DNA of 64,000 nt from Mallotus nudiflorus (lineage: Eukaryota > Streptophyta > Magnoliopsida > Malpighiales > Euphorbiaceae): positions 434,001 to 498,000 of the forward strand of contig CANTUR010000285.1 of assembly GCA_947683625.1 (NCBI GenBank), read 5' to 3'. Shown here in pieces: positions 46,308-58,300 of the stretch. The notes under the pieces were generated by a model. It was not told the DNA's origin, searched no databases, and saw only the letters and a list, made by a program, of their open reading frames with translations. Position 1 is the stretch's first letter. The number at the start of each line of letters is the position of its first letter. Made by a program: the position numbers and the translations under genes.

Positions 46308-49300
46308 TCTATCCTGCTGAAATACCAAACCAATGGCTATAGTGTTCAGAATATATCATAGAATCCATTTCACAGCTTGTCAATGCTTCTTTCCAGGATC
46401 ATGCAGGTACCTGCTCACAACCCCAACTACTTGTGAAATATCTAGTGTCATACACACTATTGTATACATCAAGCTACCAACAACACTTGCATACGGTACT
46501 TTTGACATGTATTCCCATTCTACATCATTCTTAGGTGACATAGATGCACTAAGCTTGAAATGAGGAGCAAGTGGTGTACTAACTAGTTTTGACTTTTAGT
46601 ACCTTCCTTAGATATTCTTTCTGAGACAAACAAAGCCTCTCCAATTTCCTATCTCTAGATATTTCCATGCTGAGAATCTTCTTTGCTTCGCCAAGATCCT
46701 TCATCTCAAACTCCCTGTTCAATTGAGTCTTCAATTTCTCAATCTCTATCTGACTCCTGGAAGCTATTAGCATATCATCAACATAAAGAAGAAGATATAT
46801 ATAGGATCCATCTTGTAGGTTGGGCAAATATACATAATGATTATATTTGTTTCTTATGTACTTTTGCCCTATCATAAACTTATTAAATTACTTGTACCAC
46901 TACCTCGGAGATTGCTTCAATCCATACAATGATTTTTCCAATTTGCAAACCATCTTTTCTCTACTAGCAACTTTGAATCTATCTGGCTGAGTTATATAGA
47001 TTTCCTCATCTAAGTTTCCATGTAAAAATGCAGCTTTTACATCCATCTAAACTAGTTCCAAATCCAACTGTGCTACCAAAGCTAATAAAATTCTGATTGA
47101 GGAATGTTTTACAATTGGAGAAAATACTTCATTATAATCAATTCCCTTCATCTGTACATAGCCTTTAGCCACCAATCTTGCTTTGTAGCGAACATTATCC
47201 TTGTTAGGAAATCCATCTTTCTTTCCATATACCCATTTGCACCCAATTTCCTTCTTTCCCTTCGGAAAACTAGCTAGTTTTCATATCTGATTCTTTTGAA
47301 GGGACTGCATTTCTTCATTCATGGAAATCCTCCACTTTTTATATTTTGAACTTTGGACTACTTCATTATAAGTGGCAGGAATATCATCCATTGCAATTAG
47401 TGGTGATGCAGAAGAGACCATATTAGCATAGCAAGCAGGTTGTCTAATGGTCCTCTTCCCCTTCCCCTTCCTTAATGCAATTGATTCATATTGTTATGGC
47501 GGTTCTTGGGTCTGAACCTCTTCTTCATTTGACTCTTCTTCTACTATAGGAAATTCATCATCACTTTCTACATTGGCTAGGACAATTCTGTTGCCATCAA
47601 ACTCCACCTGTTTAGGAGTATAATTTTTCTGCTCCATTTTTTCTGAAGTCACCTTTCTCAATATAGTAGATTCATCAAAGATAACATCCCTACTAAAGAT
47701 TACTTTCTTTATTTCTAAACATTAAAGATGATAACCTTTCACACTAAAAGTTATCCCCATAAAGATTGCCTTTTTTGCTCTTGGATCTAGCTTTGACTCC
47801 TTAATATGGTCATATGCAATGGAACCAAACACATGTAAGGAATCATAATATGTAGCAGGTTTTCCAAATCATTTCTCCAATGGTGTTTTTCCACCAACAA
47901 CAGTTAATAGTAGACAGTTGATAAGGTGACAAGCATATACTACAGCCTCAGCCCAAAATTCTGTCTAACCCAACACTGGACAACATACACTAAACCTTCT
48001 CTAGCAATGTTCAGTTCATTCACTATGCCGCCCCATTTTGTTGTGGTGTATATCTGATGATAAAGTGTCTAACAGTACCTTCATCTTCACAGACTTTCAA
48101 AAATGGATCATTTTTTGACTCTCCACCATTGTCTATACGGAGATGTTTAACTTCTTTGCCTGTTTGATTCTCCACGATCTTTTTCCATTTAAGGAAAATT
48201 CCTAGCACCTCATCCTTTATCTTCATTGTATACACCCATACACTTCGGGAAAAATCATCAACAAAGGAAATGTAATAGTATTTTCCTCTTAATGAAGCAT
48301 TCTTGGAAGGCCCCCATACATTTGAATGAACATTATCCAGAATTCCCTCAGTATCATGGATAGTTGTTCCAAATTTCACCCTTGTTTTCTTCCCTTTGAT
48401 GCAATGCTCACAAAAATTCAATTTGCAAGCCCGAGCTCTTTTTAATAATCCTTGATTTATCAACAATTTCAAAAAAAATTTCTCCAACATGCCCCAAGTG
48501 CATATGCCATAACCTGGTTGCTTTTGACTCTTGATCATCAATAAAAGCTATCATTGTTGTTGTCCCAACAATTATACTACCCAAAAAATAATCACACGTT
48601 ATTTCTTTTTTTGAATCCCCTTCATTATCACAAGTACACCAAAGATGATTCTCATTATCCCATCTTTTGCCCTTACTTCAAAACCTTTTGACTTTAAGGT
48701 TCCCATATAAATGAGATTCCTTATCAAATCAACACCTGTTAAAGTTCTGATTGATCTATCCTTATTGCTCAAGCGAACTGAACCAATCCTATATGTGTTA
48801 AGAGGGGCATTATTCGTTATATAGACAACTCCACCTTTTAGTTCTTTAAAGTCAAAGAGGCATTCTTGATTAGGAGTCATATGGTGACTACAAGCTGAAT
48901 CTAGTAACCATGAACTCGAACAGCTGGTTAATGGTGTAACAGTAATTGAAAGATCTAAATCTGCATCATCACACTCAGCTATATTTGAATTTAAGACAAC
49001 ATTTTCCTTTCTAGGTTTGCCTTTGTCCTTTAGCTTGGGACAATCTTGCTACTAGTGCCCTTTTTCTCGACAAAAGGCACATTGATATTTGCTCAGTTTG
49101 GACTTTGATTTTAATCTCCCTCTCCTTCCTTTATTCTGGCTCTACAAATGGCCTCTGACAATAAAAGCTTATGCTTCAACACTTGTATTTTCTTGCTTTT
49201 CTTTCTTTCACAATTCATAACTATACAAGGCTACAATTACTTCACTTAGAGATGCGGTAACCTTCCCATTAAGTAGAGTAGTTTTAAGATACTCAAACTC

Positions 49301-49823
49301 ATCAGGAAGTGATCCCACTAACATCAGAGCTAGATCTTCATCATTAAAAGTCACGTCCATATTCATCAAATCAGTTACCAAGTGATTAAAGCTAATAATG
49401 TGATCATTCATCGTGGTACTTGAGATATAATGGAAGTGGAACAATCTCTTTTTCATGTAGAGTTTATTTTGACTGCTTTTCTTCAAGAATTTCACCTCCA
49501 GTGCCTTCCATAATTTACTTGCAGAAGTTTCTTTAGAAAATGCATACTTATGCTCTTTAGAAAGATCGAATTGTACCATATGTCAATCTATTGATCACCT
49601 TCCATTCTTTCTCTTCAACATCATCTAGTTTCTCTCCTTCAATAGCAATGTCTAGACCCTATTGAAAAAGGGCATCTAGAACCTCACTTTGCCACATGCC
49701 AAAATGACCAATGCCGTAAAAAATCTCCACCGAAAATCTAGCACTTGTCATAGCATTTCTTACCAAAATTGAAAATGAAGAAGCTATTGACACAAATGTG
49801 GATAATTTTGTGTTGTCTGCCAT
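46308..49823 (-). pseudogene. Copia-2 gag-pol
   Basis: ATG at 49823 gives MADNTKLSTFVSIAS. Gag continues in another frame at 49579-49208 (SKLWKALEVKFLKKS, SLPDEFEYLKTTLLNGKV). A CCHC-like CAFCREKGH lies near 49075. The protease is near 48910-48860 (WLLDSACSHHMTPN). GAG-pre-integrase and zinc half CKLNFCEHCIKGKK near 48430-48390. The integrase core includes FVDDFSRSVWVY and RIDNGGES (48270-48120) and YTPQQNGAA. RT carries WVYGKKDGFPNKDN near 47230, LYGLKQSPR near 46920 and an intact YVDDM box near 46770. RNase H is partial. Several frameshifts and stops remain, but most catalytic motifs survive, unlike Copia-1. Confidence 0.9.
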
Positions 49824-49945
49824 TTCTGCTACAAATTCTATTTAATAGTTGTCGATGCATAATGCCAATTAAGCTAAGGAAATTTTTTCTGATGTGGAAG
49901 ATCAGCTTAAGCAGCAACCACAGAGCATACTAAAATAAACCAAGA

Positions 49946-49957
49946 GCTCTGATACCA
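49946..49957 (-). other. Copia-2 primer-binding site
   Basis: TGGTATCAGAGC on minus, two bases from the LTR end (CCACAACA). Confidence 0.9.
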
Positions 49958-49959
49958 AT

Positions 49960-50573
49960 TGTTGTGGAATTCAGGTTGATTTCCACCAGTAATAATAAAG
50001 ATCACCTTGAGAACTATTGCACATATGACTAGAGTGTAAACAATTATACTAAAAGCACCCCAAGGTATATTCCCAAGAAAGAGTGGAGGGGTCACAATGG
50101 TCCCACTTAAAAACTACTCTCCTTAAACAGAACTTTACCAAGACAAGTAATTTTAATAGCACAATAATTAACAACAACTATACCCAACAATAGCTATTAA
50201 ATAAACATAAAAGAGAACACCAAAATTTAATGAGGTTCGGTTAATTATGCCTATGTCCTCAGACACTACCAAAATAATATTTCATTAAATGAGGAAATAT
50301 TACAAAAGAGAGAGAAAGAATACAATTGCCTAAATATATAGGAGAGGCAATTTGGGATGATATAACTAAAGGGGGGAAGGAGTCTATTTATAGCCTTGGG
50401 ACTCCTCCCACTCCTTTTAAATTTTCAATGTGGGATTGGCAATTTTGCCAAAAAAACATCATGGATCCATCACTGAAAATCTCATACCCCAAATTATTAG
50501 TGCCTCACATGCCAAAAATGCTTAGGATTGCCTAACTAAAACCTTTGCCTCAAGATCAAAGGCATAAATCCAC
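49960..50573 (-). repeat. Copia-2 5' LTR
   Basis: 614 bp; on minus it runs TGTGGATTTATG ... GAATTCCACAACA. A TATA-like GGCTATAAATAG is near 50390. It is collinear with the Copia-1 3' LTR. Confidence 0.87.
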
Positions 50574-50950
50574 ACGCTTACGTCTACATTTTTCAAACTT
50601 CAATGGGAATCTAATGAAACTATCTCCACTTACATACAGTGAGCAAAATAGATGGCTGATCAGTTAAGTGCCTTACAAAGTCCTGTAAGTATTGATGATC
50701 TTGTTTATGTTATCATAAATGGCCTTGGTAATGACTATCACCCTTTTATTCAGTCCCTTGAGAACCAAATTGATATTGTCACATTCGATGACCTATACGG
50801 TCTTTTGCTAATTGATGAACTCAGCCTGGCTGCCAAAGTTAAGTGCAAGAACCTCTTATACCCATACCCACTGCATTCTACATACCAATCAATAGGGGTC
50901 GTGGCGGACAATTATCTCAAGGTCGTGGACCGAATCTCATCGGCTCTGTA
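50574..50950 (+). pseudogene. Copia-3 gag, middle part
   Basis: Continues after the Copia-2 LTR as MADQLSALQSPVSIDDLVYV and NGLGNDYHPFIQSLENQ, the UBN2-type gag helix region. A Gly/Arg stretch (NRGRGGQLSQGRG) follows in another frame. About 60 codons that should link it to the 40728-41032 part are missing, lost with the same deletion that trimmed the inner elements. Confidence 0.8.
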
Positions 50951-51049
50951 GAGGACCGAAAATCCATAACTAGATATGCCATCTTTACTGGATCGAATCT
51001 CATCAACTAGAGTACTAGGAAGTAGTGTTGTGCTGCCCGCTCCTTAATT

Positions 51050-51397
51050 AAAGCTGAGAATAGAGCCTTAGCAATAACAGTCCAAAAACTTTCATGGATG
51101 CAATCACTACTTCAAGAGCTTGGTTACAATCATCTCTCCCCTTCGCTACTATTGTGTGACAATCTATCTGGGACATATCTCACAATGATGCCTATATTTC
51201 ACTCTAAATCAAAACATCTAGATATCGACTACCACTTTGTCAAAGATAAGGTACTCAATCATGAAGTTCAAGTGCACTATATTTCCTCAGTAAACTAAGT
51301 CGTAGACTGCTTAACCAAACCATTGTACAAGAACCATTTTCAAAAGCTCTAAACCAAATTGACCATCGCTTCTCTCGATGTTTAACTTGCAGGAGGG
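51050..51397 (+). pseudogene. Copia-3 RNase H and pol end
   Basis: Reads AENRALAITVQKLSWMQSLL, LCDNLSGTYLTMMPIFHSKS and HLDIDYHFVKDKVLNHEVQV. DCLTKPLYKNHFQKL follows near 51309 after a stop. The order matches the C-terminal RNase H of Ale-like Copia elements. Pol between gag and this part is absent. Confidence 0.85.
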
Positions 51398-51559
51398 TGA
51401 TAAGGAATAAGATATTTTAGCTCATTCAGTTAAGTAGTTCAATTGTATTCATCTACTTGTAACCACTTGATGTAGTTTAGCTTATCTCTTATTCTTATAG
51501 TTGTACACTATTGTATATAAACACTTCACATGATAATAAAATATTCAAGAGCTATTTCA
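51398..51559 (+). repeat. Copia-3 3' LTR
   Basis: TGATAAGGAATAAG ... GAGCTATTTCA, 162 bp, preceded by the purine tract and followed by the GAATT duplication. Confidence 0.93.
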
Positions 51560-52259
51560 GAATTATGCATCCTTTGTTTGGTCCTTTACATAATGTCCCA
51601 CAATAGAAACATTCTTGAAATTTAGTAATCCATAAGAACTATTTATAATTAAAGAAAACAAAGAAAAGAAAAATACAAGAGAAAAATGAAAAAGAAAAGT
51701 AAAGATCAAGAATTAAATGAAAGATTACCTAGAGCTGTGTCAATTTCATCCATTACATGCAAAGGCATTGGCTTGTAGTGATGAAGTATAAAAATAAGAT
51801 GGAATATTATTATAACCCTAACATCTAGAAATGCTTTAACATTTCTTTTCACTATATCAGTAAAGCATAAAAGAATCAGCAATGATTAGAAATAACCTTT
51901 TCACCACCAGATGAGTTTGCAATATTCTTCCAGCTCTTCTTTGGTGGTTTGACACTGAAGACAACACCTATAGATAAAGGATCCAAGGACTTCACTAGCT
52001 CAAGTTCTGCATCACCTCCAAGGTCCAAAAATAGGTAAATTCAGAGCACATATAGCACCAACCTAAAATTTTTATTATATAAAATTTTGATGCAAATTCA
52101 AGTCATGCATGTCCAGATGAAGAAAAAAGTGAAAAAAAAAATAAAGACCTAACTAAAAAGTTACATCCACAAATATACAGATGAATAAGAAAAAAATTCA
52201 TGTACATGTGAAACCCATATGCACATACAAAGAACTCAGCCATTATACCTAATACATTT

Positions 52260-52554
52260 TGTTAGATAATGTGTTTAGGATTGCTAAGTCATAAGTTGAT
52301 ATGTTGAATGGTTCAAATTGTTCCTGTTTTTTTGTGTTTGTTATTGTTTTTATTATTCATGTTTGTTATCATGGATTGATTTTAGGACCATGATCTTAGT
52401 AGGTAGTTGTTATTTTAGCTATAAATTGTAATATCTTCTGATGTTGAAATATATCCAATTCTTTTGTTTTCTTTTCAAAGTACTCTGCTGTCAATTTTCT
52501 TTTATTTTATTTCAGTAACTTTTTTTTTTATTTTCTAATCTAAAATTACCAACA
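52260..52554 (+). repeat. Copia-4 5' LTR
   Basis: 295 bp with TGTTAG and CCAACA ends, T-rich 3' part, followed after two bases by the primer site. Confidence 0.8.
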
Positions 52555-52677
52555 TCTGGTATCAGACCTCTCTTCTTGAGGGACCTATATGTATTTGGTG
52601 CTTCATGGAATCTGAAGCAAATTTCTCTATAATTGGTTCGGCGGTGTTCAATAGAGACAACTACCAGCTTTGGGCAG

Positions 52678-55342
52678 TATAGACACCCAATTTCGGGATG
52701 ATATATTATGGATGTAACAAAGGACTCCAGTGATGAAAATGTCTTCGAAACTTAATCCTTAAAAAATTCAAAGGGCTTTTAAAGGAAGGATTTAATGTTT
52801 TTAGGGGCTAAATCGCAAAGTTCTTTTTAGGACCTAATTGCAAAATTTAAATTTTTTCGGGGGGTTTTTTGTAATTAAATCTTAAAAATTTAACTATTCA
52901 AAAATGACAAATAGAGATGTTAATCTGTCAAAAAATAACAAGTACAAAAAATGGTAGATATATTATATCATCACAATAGTAGTGTATATTATTGCATTTT
53001 ATGCAAATTTAAATGTTAAAATGATAAAATTGTAAATTTAAATATCAAATTGACAAGTTATGCCAAATATAAATGGATGCAAATGTATTATACCAAATAA
53101 AAATAAAGAAGGAAACAAGTGGATGAGCAAATGCATCATCCATCGAAGAAAGAGACCTTAATGCTAAAATTAATAGAACCTAAGCAACTAAGGCATACCT
53201 GTTATTCAACATATAAATTTCAACATATATTTCTCTATTTCTTCATCATACAATATTTTGGTTTTGTGATTGATCCTAATGATCAACTTTACAGCAAAGA
53301 AGATATCTCAAATACATTGTCAGTAATTACTAAGCGCAGCTTTCAATTGTAAGAAAATAATAATAATAATAATAAATAAATATCAAAAAAGGATGAAGAA
53401 CCCAACTTATAAAATTAATATTTTCTCGCCTTCCTTATATGTGCCAAGTCAAACCTAACTCTGATCGGAATTACAACAATTCTGATCGGAATTACACAAT
53501 TCCGGTCGGAATTGAATTCTTCTGTTTTCCTATTTCTAAATTACTTTCAATTTAGTATTTTAATTGGTTTAAACTTCCTAATTAATTCAATCTAAATTGG
53601 TTTAAACTTCCTAATTAATACATTCCTAATTAGTTTAAAATTCCTGAATACACTTTAGGAATTAGAATCACATTAGGATTGGGGTTAGGCCTCCTGGTTC
53701 TACTATAAAAGAAAGCAAGGAGTAGTGGAAGAAAGAAGAAAAAAAGAGAAAAAGAGAGGAGGAAAAAGAGAAAAAAGAAGAGAGAGGCGTAGAAAAGAGA
53801 AAATGAGAGAAAGAAATTTGAGTTTTTTTTAATTTTTATTTTTAATCAAAAATTCTTTTGATTCATCAATTAATTCAAAACCCGTGAAGGATTTTTTAAA
53901 GGAAAGATTCGAAGATTTATCAAGAACGGTGAATCACAAATTTGAGGAGCACCCTAATCATCCATAAGCATATCATATTCTTCTTCTTCTGCTATTTATT
54001 TATTTATTTGTTTATTTATTATTCTATTTATTTAATCATAATTTATTCATTAATTACTATTATTTTTTTTATGGTAATTGTGGAGAAAAACATATGGTGA
54101 TCATATGAGGAAGATGAATTGGAAATCCACAGAAGACTATGGATAAAGCCCCGTAGAGACTTAGATTCTAGAGTTTTATTTTTTATTTTTTATTGTCTCT
54201 ATTTTTATTCTTTATTTTTATATTTTTTATTAATTTTTTTTATGAATTAATGTAATAGCCCCAATAGTGGGAATAGTAATAAAATTATGTATGTGGTTGC
54301 ATGATTTTTTATTAAACTGATTAGTAAAGTTAGGTTTTAATTAGGTAATTATTTAAAATCAATGGAGGAAGTAGATTAATTTAGGTTGCATGTTAATAAA
54401 AATTAGGGTTTTAGTAAGGAATAAATTTAATTATTTGTTTGATCTTATTTAATTGTTTCTTTTATGTTATTCTTTGTTTTGGGTTTATTTATTATTTTTG
54501 TGTGTTTTGGGCCTTAAGCCCACTTTAGGCCTTGATTTATTTATTTAAGTTTAGGTAATTCTTTTAGCCCATATTACTTAATAATTAATTAGGTTTAATT
54601 AATTAAAATATATTTTTAGGTCCATAATTAATTAGATTTTAGGTTAGAAATATCCTTAGGCCCATCTAATCAAATTAGACATAGGCTCACGTAACTCAAT
54701 TAATTTAGATTTAGCCCACTTAATTTAAACCTTTTTCATAATTTTTAGATTTAAGATCATTATTTAATTAAAACATGTAGAATTAGGCCCACTAATTAAA
54801 ATACCTTCATAACATGTAGAATTATACCCACTTTTAGAATTAAAATTGGTAGACTTAGGTTCATTTAATTAAAATCAAAAGGAATTAGGTCTTTAGGTTC
54901 ACTTATACATTAAAACATGTAGATTTAACTCATTTAATTAAAATCCATGTAGATTAGAATAACTTAGGGGTTATATGATTGAATACATTATTTACTTGTA
55001 TATTTCATGACTAGTTTGCCTTGGAGTTTATTGTTTTTGGGTTTATATGAAATTGCATGTAAATAGAGGATAAGATAGTAATTCATAAAGTAATTCTAAA
55101 TGAACACAAGACCGAAAGAAGTTAGTATTCTGTATCCAGAATCTCCTGGTTGTGGTGCTAGCTTTCTTTTAGGGAATCGAGTACCACCTTTCGATTTTGT
55201 CCTAGTTATTACCCTAGGTGGCGACTCCTCATATCCACGCCATGTCTTTGTGAGAATGGTTAGTGTGTTCTCTAGAGCCCTGAGCTCAAATAGTGACGCG
55301 GTTGCTAAAATCTTAAATGCGCGCTAAACCCCGCCGTCTACA
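52678..55342 (+). mobile_element. Solo LTR of a different, large-LTR (probably Ty3/gypsy) retroelement
   Basis: Reads TATAGACACCC ... CGCCGTCTACA (the first dinucleotide is probably TG mutated to TA), flanked by GGCAG on both sides (52673-52677, 55343-55347). Copia-4 gag resumes exactly after it. Inverted ends TRTAGAC / GTCTACA are typical. There is a promoter-like TATAAAAG at 53704. Three copies of ATCGGAATT or GTCGGAATT lie at 53464-53515. Degenerate repeats with ACATGTAGA lie at 54770-54960. A GGTGGCGACTCC block is near 55217. Length 2665 bp. Lineage (Tat/Ogre-like) is a guess. Confidence 0.85.
53704..53711 (+). promoter_or_regulatory. TATA box of the 52678-55342 LTR
   Basis: TATAAAAG, followed by a purine-rich leader (GAA/AAGAG repeats) to 53815, as expected at the U3/R border of an LTR. 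Confidence 0.6.
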
Positions 55343-58300
55343 GGCAGTACGTATAAAGACATATTTAGAAGCTTTGGATCTCTGAAAAGTAGTAGAAAAA
55401 GACTATGAAATTCATGCACTTCCAACCAATCATACCATGGCATAAGTAAAAGCGCACAAAGAAAAGAAGATAAAGAAATCAAAGGAAAAAGCATGCTTGT
55501 TTACTGCAGTTTCATCCACCATCTTCACTCGCATCATGTCTCTAAATTCAGCAAAAGAGATATTGGATTATCTTAAGATTGAATATGAAGGAGATGAAAG
55601 AATTAAAGGGATGCAAGTCTTGAATCTGATCAGAGAATTTGAACTTCAAAAATGAAGGACTCTGAGACGATCAAGGATTACTCTGACAGGCTGCTTAGTA
55701 TCACAAACAAGGTAAGACTTCTTAGATATGAATTTATTGACTCTAGAATTGTAGAAAAAACTCTTGTTATAGTACCTGAAAGATATAAAGCAACCATCAC
55801 TACCTTGGAGAATACCAAGGATTTGTCAAAAATTTCTTTAGTAGAATTACTTAATGCCTTGCAAGTATAAGAATAAAGAAGATTGATAAGGGAGGATGCA
55901 ACAACTGAAGGAGCTTTGGTAGCCAAGCAGCAGTATACATCCAAAAACAAAAGGAAGGAAAAGAAGAATTCTGAAGAAAATAGGGCAAGTACATAATCAG
56001 CCAATACAAAAGGGAAGAATGAAAACCAGAAGAAAGTCTATCCACCTTTCTGACACTGCAGAAAGAAGGGCCATTCCCCATTTAAATGCTGGAAAAGGCC
56101 TGATGCTAAGTGCAATATATGTAAACAAATGGGACATGAAGCTATTATTTGCAAAAATAAAAATCAGCAACAAAGTGAAGTGGCAAAGACAGCTGATCAA
56201 GAGGAAGAGGATCACTTATTCATTGCTACATGTTTTTCTGGCATCGAATTAGGTGAGAGTTAGCTTATTAATAGTGGTTGTACTAACCATATGACATATG
56301 ATAAGGATCTATTCAGGGAGCTAAACACGTAACCTCATTAAAGGTCCGAGTTGGAAATGGCAAGTACATAACCATGAAAGGAAATGAAATGGTTGCAATC
56401 TCAACCTATGTAGGTACAAAGCTAATTTTTGATGTGTTGTCTATCCCTAAAATTGATTAAAACTTGTTAAGTGTTGGACAACTAATTGAAAAGGGCTTTA
56501 AAGTTGTTTTTGAAGATAGAAGTTGCTTGATTAAAGATGCAGGTAGTCAAGATATTTTCAAAGTAAAAATGAAAGATAAAAGTTTTACTCTTAATCCATT
56601 GGAGGAGGAGCAATTTGCTTTCCAACCAAAGAAAATATCATTGAAGTATGGCATAAAAGGCTTGAGCACAATCATCATTAGGGGCTACTGCAATTAAAAT
56701 CTAAAGAGATAGCAAATGATATTCCAGAACTTGATGATCATGCTCCAAATTGCAAAGCACGTAAATTTGGAAAGAAAAGTAGGAAACCATTTCCCAAGGC
56801 AATATAGAGAGACTCAACAAAGTTGCAACTTATTCACACTAATATTGCATGCCCATAAAGAATGCCTTCTCTGAAAGGTAGTCTTTATTATGCTACTTTC
56901 ATTGATGATTTCACCCGTATGTGTTGGATTTTCTTTTTGAAGCATAAGTCAAAGGTGGCTCAAGTCTTCTGGAACTTTAGAGCTAGAATTGAGAACAAGA
57001 GTGGTTGCAGAATACAAACTCTTAGATTAGACAATATCAAGGAGTATACCTTTGAAGCATTCAATCGCTTTTGTAAGGAGGCTGGCATCCAACATTAATT
57101 AACCACTCCATACACTCCACAATAAAATGGAGTAAGTGAGAGACGGAATAGATTCATATTTGAGATGGCACAATGTATGCTATATAAGAAAAATCTCCTA
57201 AAAAAATTTTAGGCTGAAGCAGCAAATACTGATGTTTTTTTTGCAAAATAGGCTTCCCAAAAGAGCAGTGAAGGATCAAACACCCTTTGAGGCATGGTAG
57301 GGTTATAAACCATCTTTGAATTTTCTTAAAATATTTGGATGCTTATGCTTCACTCATGTTCCGCAAATCAAGAGAGATAAATTATATAAAAGAGCATTTC
57401 CAAACATTTTTATTGGCTACAGTGTGGTTGTAAAAGCATACAAAGTTTTCCAACCATAAACTGGAAAAATTATTATAAGCAAGGATGTGCATTTTATGGA
57501 AGATGAAGATGGAACTAGGATGATGCAAAGAAGATGCCTCTAACCTTAAAAATGCCAAATATTAAGCTTCTCAACTTGAATATAACAAAATAAAGCATTG
57601 GAGATTGAGAGACTGAAATGGTGGATGACAATCTAATTAGAGGTGCAAGATCACTTTCTGATGTTTATCAAAGATGCAATATTACTGTGTGTGAACCTTC
57701 AGATTATGAAGAAACCAAGACAAATCAAAATTAGGTTGCTGTAATGAAAGAGGAGTTGTTCATGATTGAAAGGAACAAAACATAGGAGCTGGTTGATCGA
57801 CCCCAAAATAGAAAGATAATTGGAGTCAAGTAAGTGTATAGAACCAAGCTTAATGTTGATGGCTCTATCAAAAAATTCAAAGTGAGGGTCGTTGTTAAAG
57901 GATATGCTCAAATATTCAGAGTGGTCTACTTAGACACCTTCGTACCAGTTGCTAGACTTGACACCATCAGACTCTTGCTTGCTGTTGCAGTGCAAAAGGA
58001 TTGGAAGGTGTATTAATTAGATGTCAAGTCAGCATTCTTGAATGGTTTTTTATAGGAGGAGATCTATTTTTGCAGGAGGAGATTTATGTAGAGCAATTGG
58101 AAGGCTATGTGAAAGAAGGAGAAGAAGATAAGGTCCACCTTTTGAAAAAGGTGCCTTATGGATTGAAGCAAGCTCCACGAGCTTGGTACAGCAAGATTGA
58201 TGAACATCTGTGGAACTTAGGATTTGCTAAAAGCTTATCTGAATCAACATTATATGTCAAGCATAATGGAACTGATATTCTCCTTATCTCGCTATATGTG

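Larger units (their letters stand above)
46308..50573 (-). mobile_element. Copia-2: Ty1/copia element lacking its 3' end
   Basis: Same family as Copia-1. 5' LTR 49960-50573, primer site 49946-49957, gag to RNase H from 49823 to 46308. RNase H stops at the edge of Gypsy-2, and the 3' LTR is absent. It is inserted in the Copia-3 gag. The bases after its LTR (50574 on) resume the Copia-3 gag frame. Confidence 0.9.
40525..51559 (+). mobile_element. Copia-3: small-LTR Ty1/copia element with nested insertions
   Basis: Terminal repeats of 162 bp (40525-40686, 51398-51559) are flanked by a perfect 5-bp duplication GAATT (40520-40524, 51560-51564). The initiator-Met primer site TGGTATCAGAGC follows the 5' LTR (40687-40698), and a purine tract GCAGGAGGG precedes the 3' LTR. 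Its own sequence is only a gag start (40728-41032), a later gag part (50574-50950) and RNase H (51050-51397). Between gag and RNase H the pol gene is missing. It inserted into an SMC4 exon. The rest of the span is Gypsy-2 and Copia-2. Confidence 0.93.
40238..52035 (-). pseudogene. SMC4: SMC4 (condensin subunit) 3' exons, broken by a Copia insertion
   Basis: SMC4 is the ATPase subunit of condensin, acting in chromosome compaction. Only C-terminal head-domain exons remain. Exon at 52035-51897: LGGDAELELV ... SVKPPKKSWKNIANSSGGEK, with the ABC signature changed from LSGGEK to SSGGEK. Exon at about 51817-51729: LHHYKPMPLHVMDEIDTAL, Walker B region. Exon at 51621-51560: FKNVSIVGHYVKDQTKDA, where the next Gln codon is a stop (TAA). 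Copia-3 sits inside this exon. The exon resumes at 40524 (FIII) and splices to the last exon 40412-40238 (LRNNMFELADRLVGIYKTDN ... NPGSFVVC). There the normal stop is lost, adding about 20 residues. The acceptor before 51621 reads TAA instead of TAG. Introns are retained, so this is a genomic fragment, not a retrocopy. Confidence 0.9.

Noticed and set aside
52249..52259. An additional SMC4 exon (KMY-stop before a GTATA donor)
   Set aside because: Only 11 bases remain before the Copia-4 LTR. The fit to KEMYQ is suggestive but too short to annotate as an exon.
55100..55327. 75-codon frame at the end of the 52678-55342 LTR
   Set aside because: Falls wholly inside a solo LTR with no domain. Conservation of the DNA is expected for an LTR.
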